Assembly (NCBI GenBank): GCA_017438285.1 | Contig: JAFRVY010000026.1 | Span: forward strand, 62,001 to 126,000 | Direction: 5' to 3' | Source: Bacillota bacterium | GTDB lineage: Bacteria > Bacillota > Clostridia > Peptostreptococcales > Anaerovoracaceae | DNA length: 64,000 nt | Shown: in pieces, positions 63,579 to 64,000 of the stretch | How positions within the stretch are numbered: position 1 is the first letter of the stretch | Layout of the letters: every line of letters begins with the position of its first letter | The notes under the pieces: generated by a model | Databases searched by the model: none | The model's input: the letters and a program-made list of their open reading frames with translations, nothing else | What the model was told of the DNA's origin: nothing | Position numbers and translations under genes: made by a program

Positions 63579-64000
63579 GAATGGGCAGAAAAAAGGAAGC
63601 AAAAAAGAATAATCCGCTGATGAAGCGCATCCCCAGAGAACTGAAAAAGGATCTGGGGAAGTATATTGCGCTGTTTCTTTTTATGTCCATGCTCATCGGC
63701 CTGGTGTCGGGGTTCATCGTTGCCGACGGCAGCATGTTCCGCGCATACAAGGACAGCTTCACCAAGTTCGATATCGAGAACGGCCACTTCGATTGTGATA
63801 TGAAGCTGACGAAGCGGGCCATCCGCAATATCGAGGACGAAGATGTGACCTTGTACGAGTTGTTCTACAAGGATAAAACGACAGTCTGGGACGGTAAAGA
63901 GAAAACGGTTCGCATCTACAAGCCGCGAGACGAGGTCAACCGCGTGGACATCATGGAAGGCAGGCTGCCGGCGAAGACCGGCGAGATCGCCATCGACAGG
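63572..64000 (+). CDS. FtsX-like ABC permease, 5' part only
   Basis: The frame opens at ATG 63572 (or 63581) and runs off the right edge with no stop. Visible: a basic N-terminus (GRKKEAKKNNPLMKRIPRELKKDLGKY), one transmembrane helix (IALFLFMSMLIGLVSGFIVADGSM), and the beginning of a large extracellular domain (FTKFDIENGHFDCDMKLTKRAIRNIEDEDV). This layout is typical of large MacB/FtsX-type permeases with an N-terminal membrane helix and periplasmic-core-like domain. Confidence 0.85.
   Translation, partial: MVRMGRKKEAKKNNPLMKRIPRELKKDLGKYIALFLFMSMLIGLVSGFIVADGSMFRAYKDSFTKFDIENGHFDCDMKLTKRAIRNIEDEDVTLYELFYKDKTTVWDGKEKTVRIYKPRDEVNRVDIMEGRLPAKTGEIAIDR

Overview
The window looks like chromosomal DNA of a low-to-mid-GC anaerobic Bacillota (Clostridia). 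The gene order around the origin is classic Firmicutes: gyrA-gyrB-recF-dnaN-dnaA on the minus strand, and rpmH-rnpA-yidD-yidC-jag-mnmE-mnmG-rsmG-parA-parB on the plus strand. The metabolism is fermentative and oxygen-sensitive: a glycyl radical enzyme with its activase, a 2-oxoacid:ferredoxin oxidoreductase and many Fe-S proteins. An Anaerovoracaceae-like member of the Peptostreptococcales is my best guess; it rests on gene content only. No rRNA, tRNA, CRISPR array or insertion sequence was seen.

Layout. 0-2.8 kb: edge of a sugar nucleotidyltransferase gene, then a small operon (unknown protein, P-loop-less shikimate-kinase-like protein, DUF2148 protein, PlsC acyltransferase). 2.8-4.6 kb: BlaI repressor and a BlaR1-type sensor protease fused to an M23 peptidase, with a visible BlaI-type operator. 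4.7-24 kb: origin region. It carries DnaA boxes on both sides of dnaA, a DnaA-trio unwinding element between dnaA and dnaN, and two parS sites around parAB. parB is interrupted by an in-frame amber codon. 24-31.4 kb: histidine degradation (hutH, hutU, hutI, a cyclodeaminase, a glutamate formiminotransferase and a GntR regulator), giving glutamate and one-carbon units on tetrahydrofolate. 31.5-33.2 kb: remnants of histidine biosynthesis (hisE fragment, slightly shortened histidinol-phosphatase) next to a VapBC toxin-antitoxin pair.

33.3-42.2 kb: an island with an iron alcohol dehydrogenase, an aldehyde dehydrogenase, a TauABC-like sulfonate importer, and a glycyl radical enzyme with its activase. 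Its visible active-site residues fit a diol-dehydratase-type enzyme, so uptake and dehydration of a hydroxylated sulfonate is a reasonable hypothesis. 42.2-43.6 kb: a possible PD-(D/E)XK-type protein, a palindromic operator candidate, and an unusual array of twelve alternating TTAACCA/TGGTTAA sites about 31 bp apart. 43.6-56 kb: a purine-riboswitch-led purine operon (purE-purC-fchA-like-purF-purM-purN/O-purH-purD-purL). It has three departures from the textbook layout: a PurF lacking the N-terminal cysteine, a PurN fused to an archaeal-type PurO cyclohydrolase, and a stand-alone AICAR formyltransferase. 56.2-59.1 kb: korA-korB-ferredoxin-korC. 59.1-62.8 kb: a lipoprotein and a membrane-anchored Hsp70-like ATPase with a membrane partner. 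62.8-64 kb: an MacB/FtsX-type ABC transporter under a perfect inverted-repeat operator; its permease runs off the end.

Functional links. The hut pathway and the pur operon each carry a FtcD-C/FchA-family protein, so one-carbon units released from histidine can feed PurN and PurH. Glutamate from histidine can give 2-oxoglutarate for the Kor complex. All calls come from reading the sequence; no database search was run.
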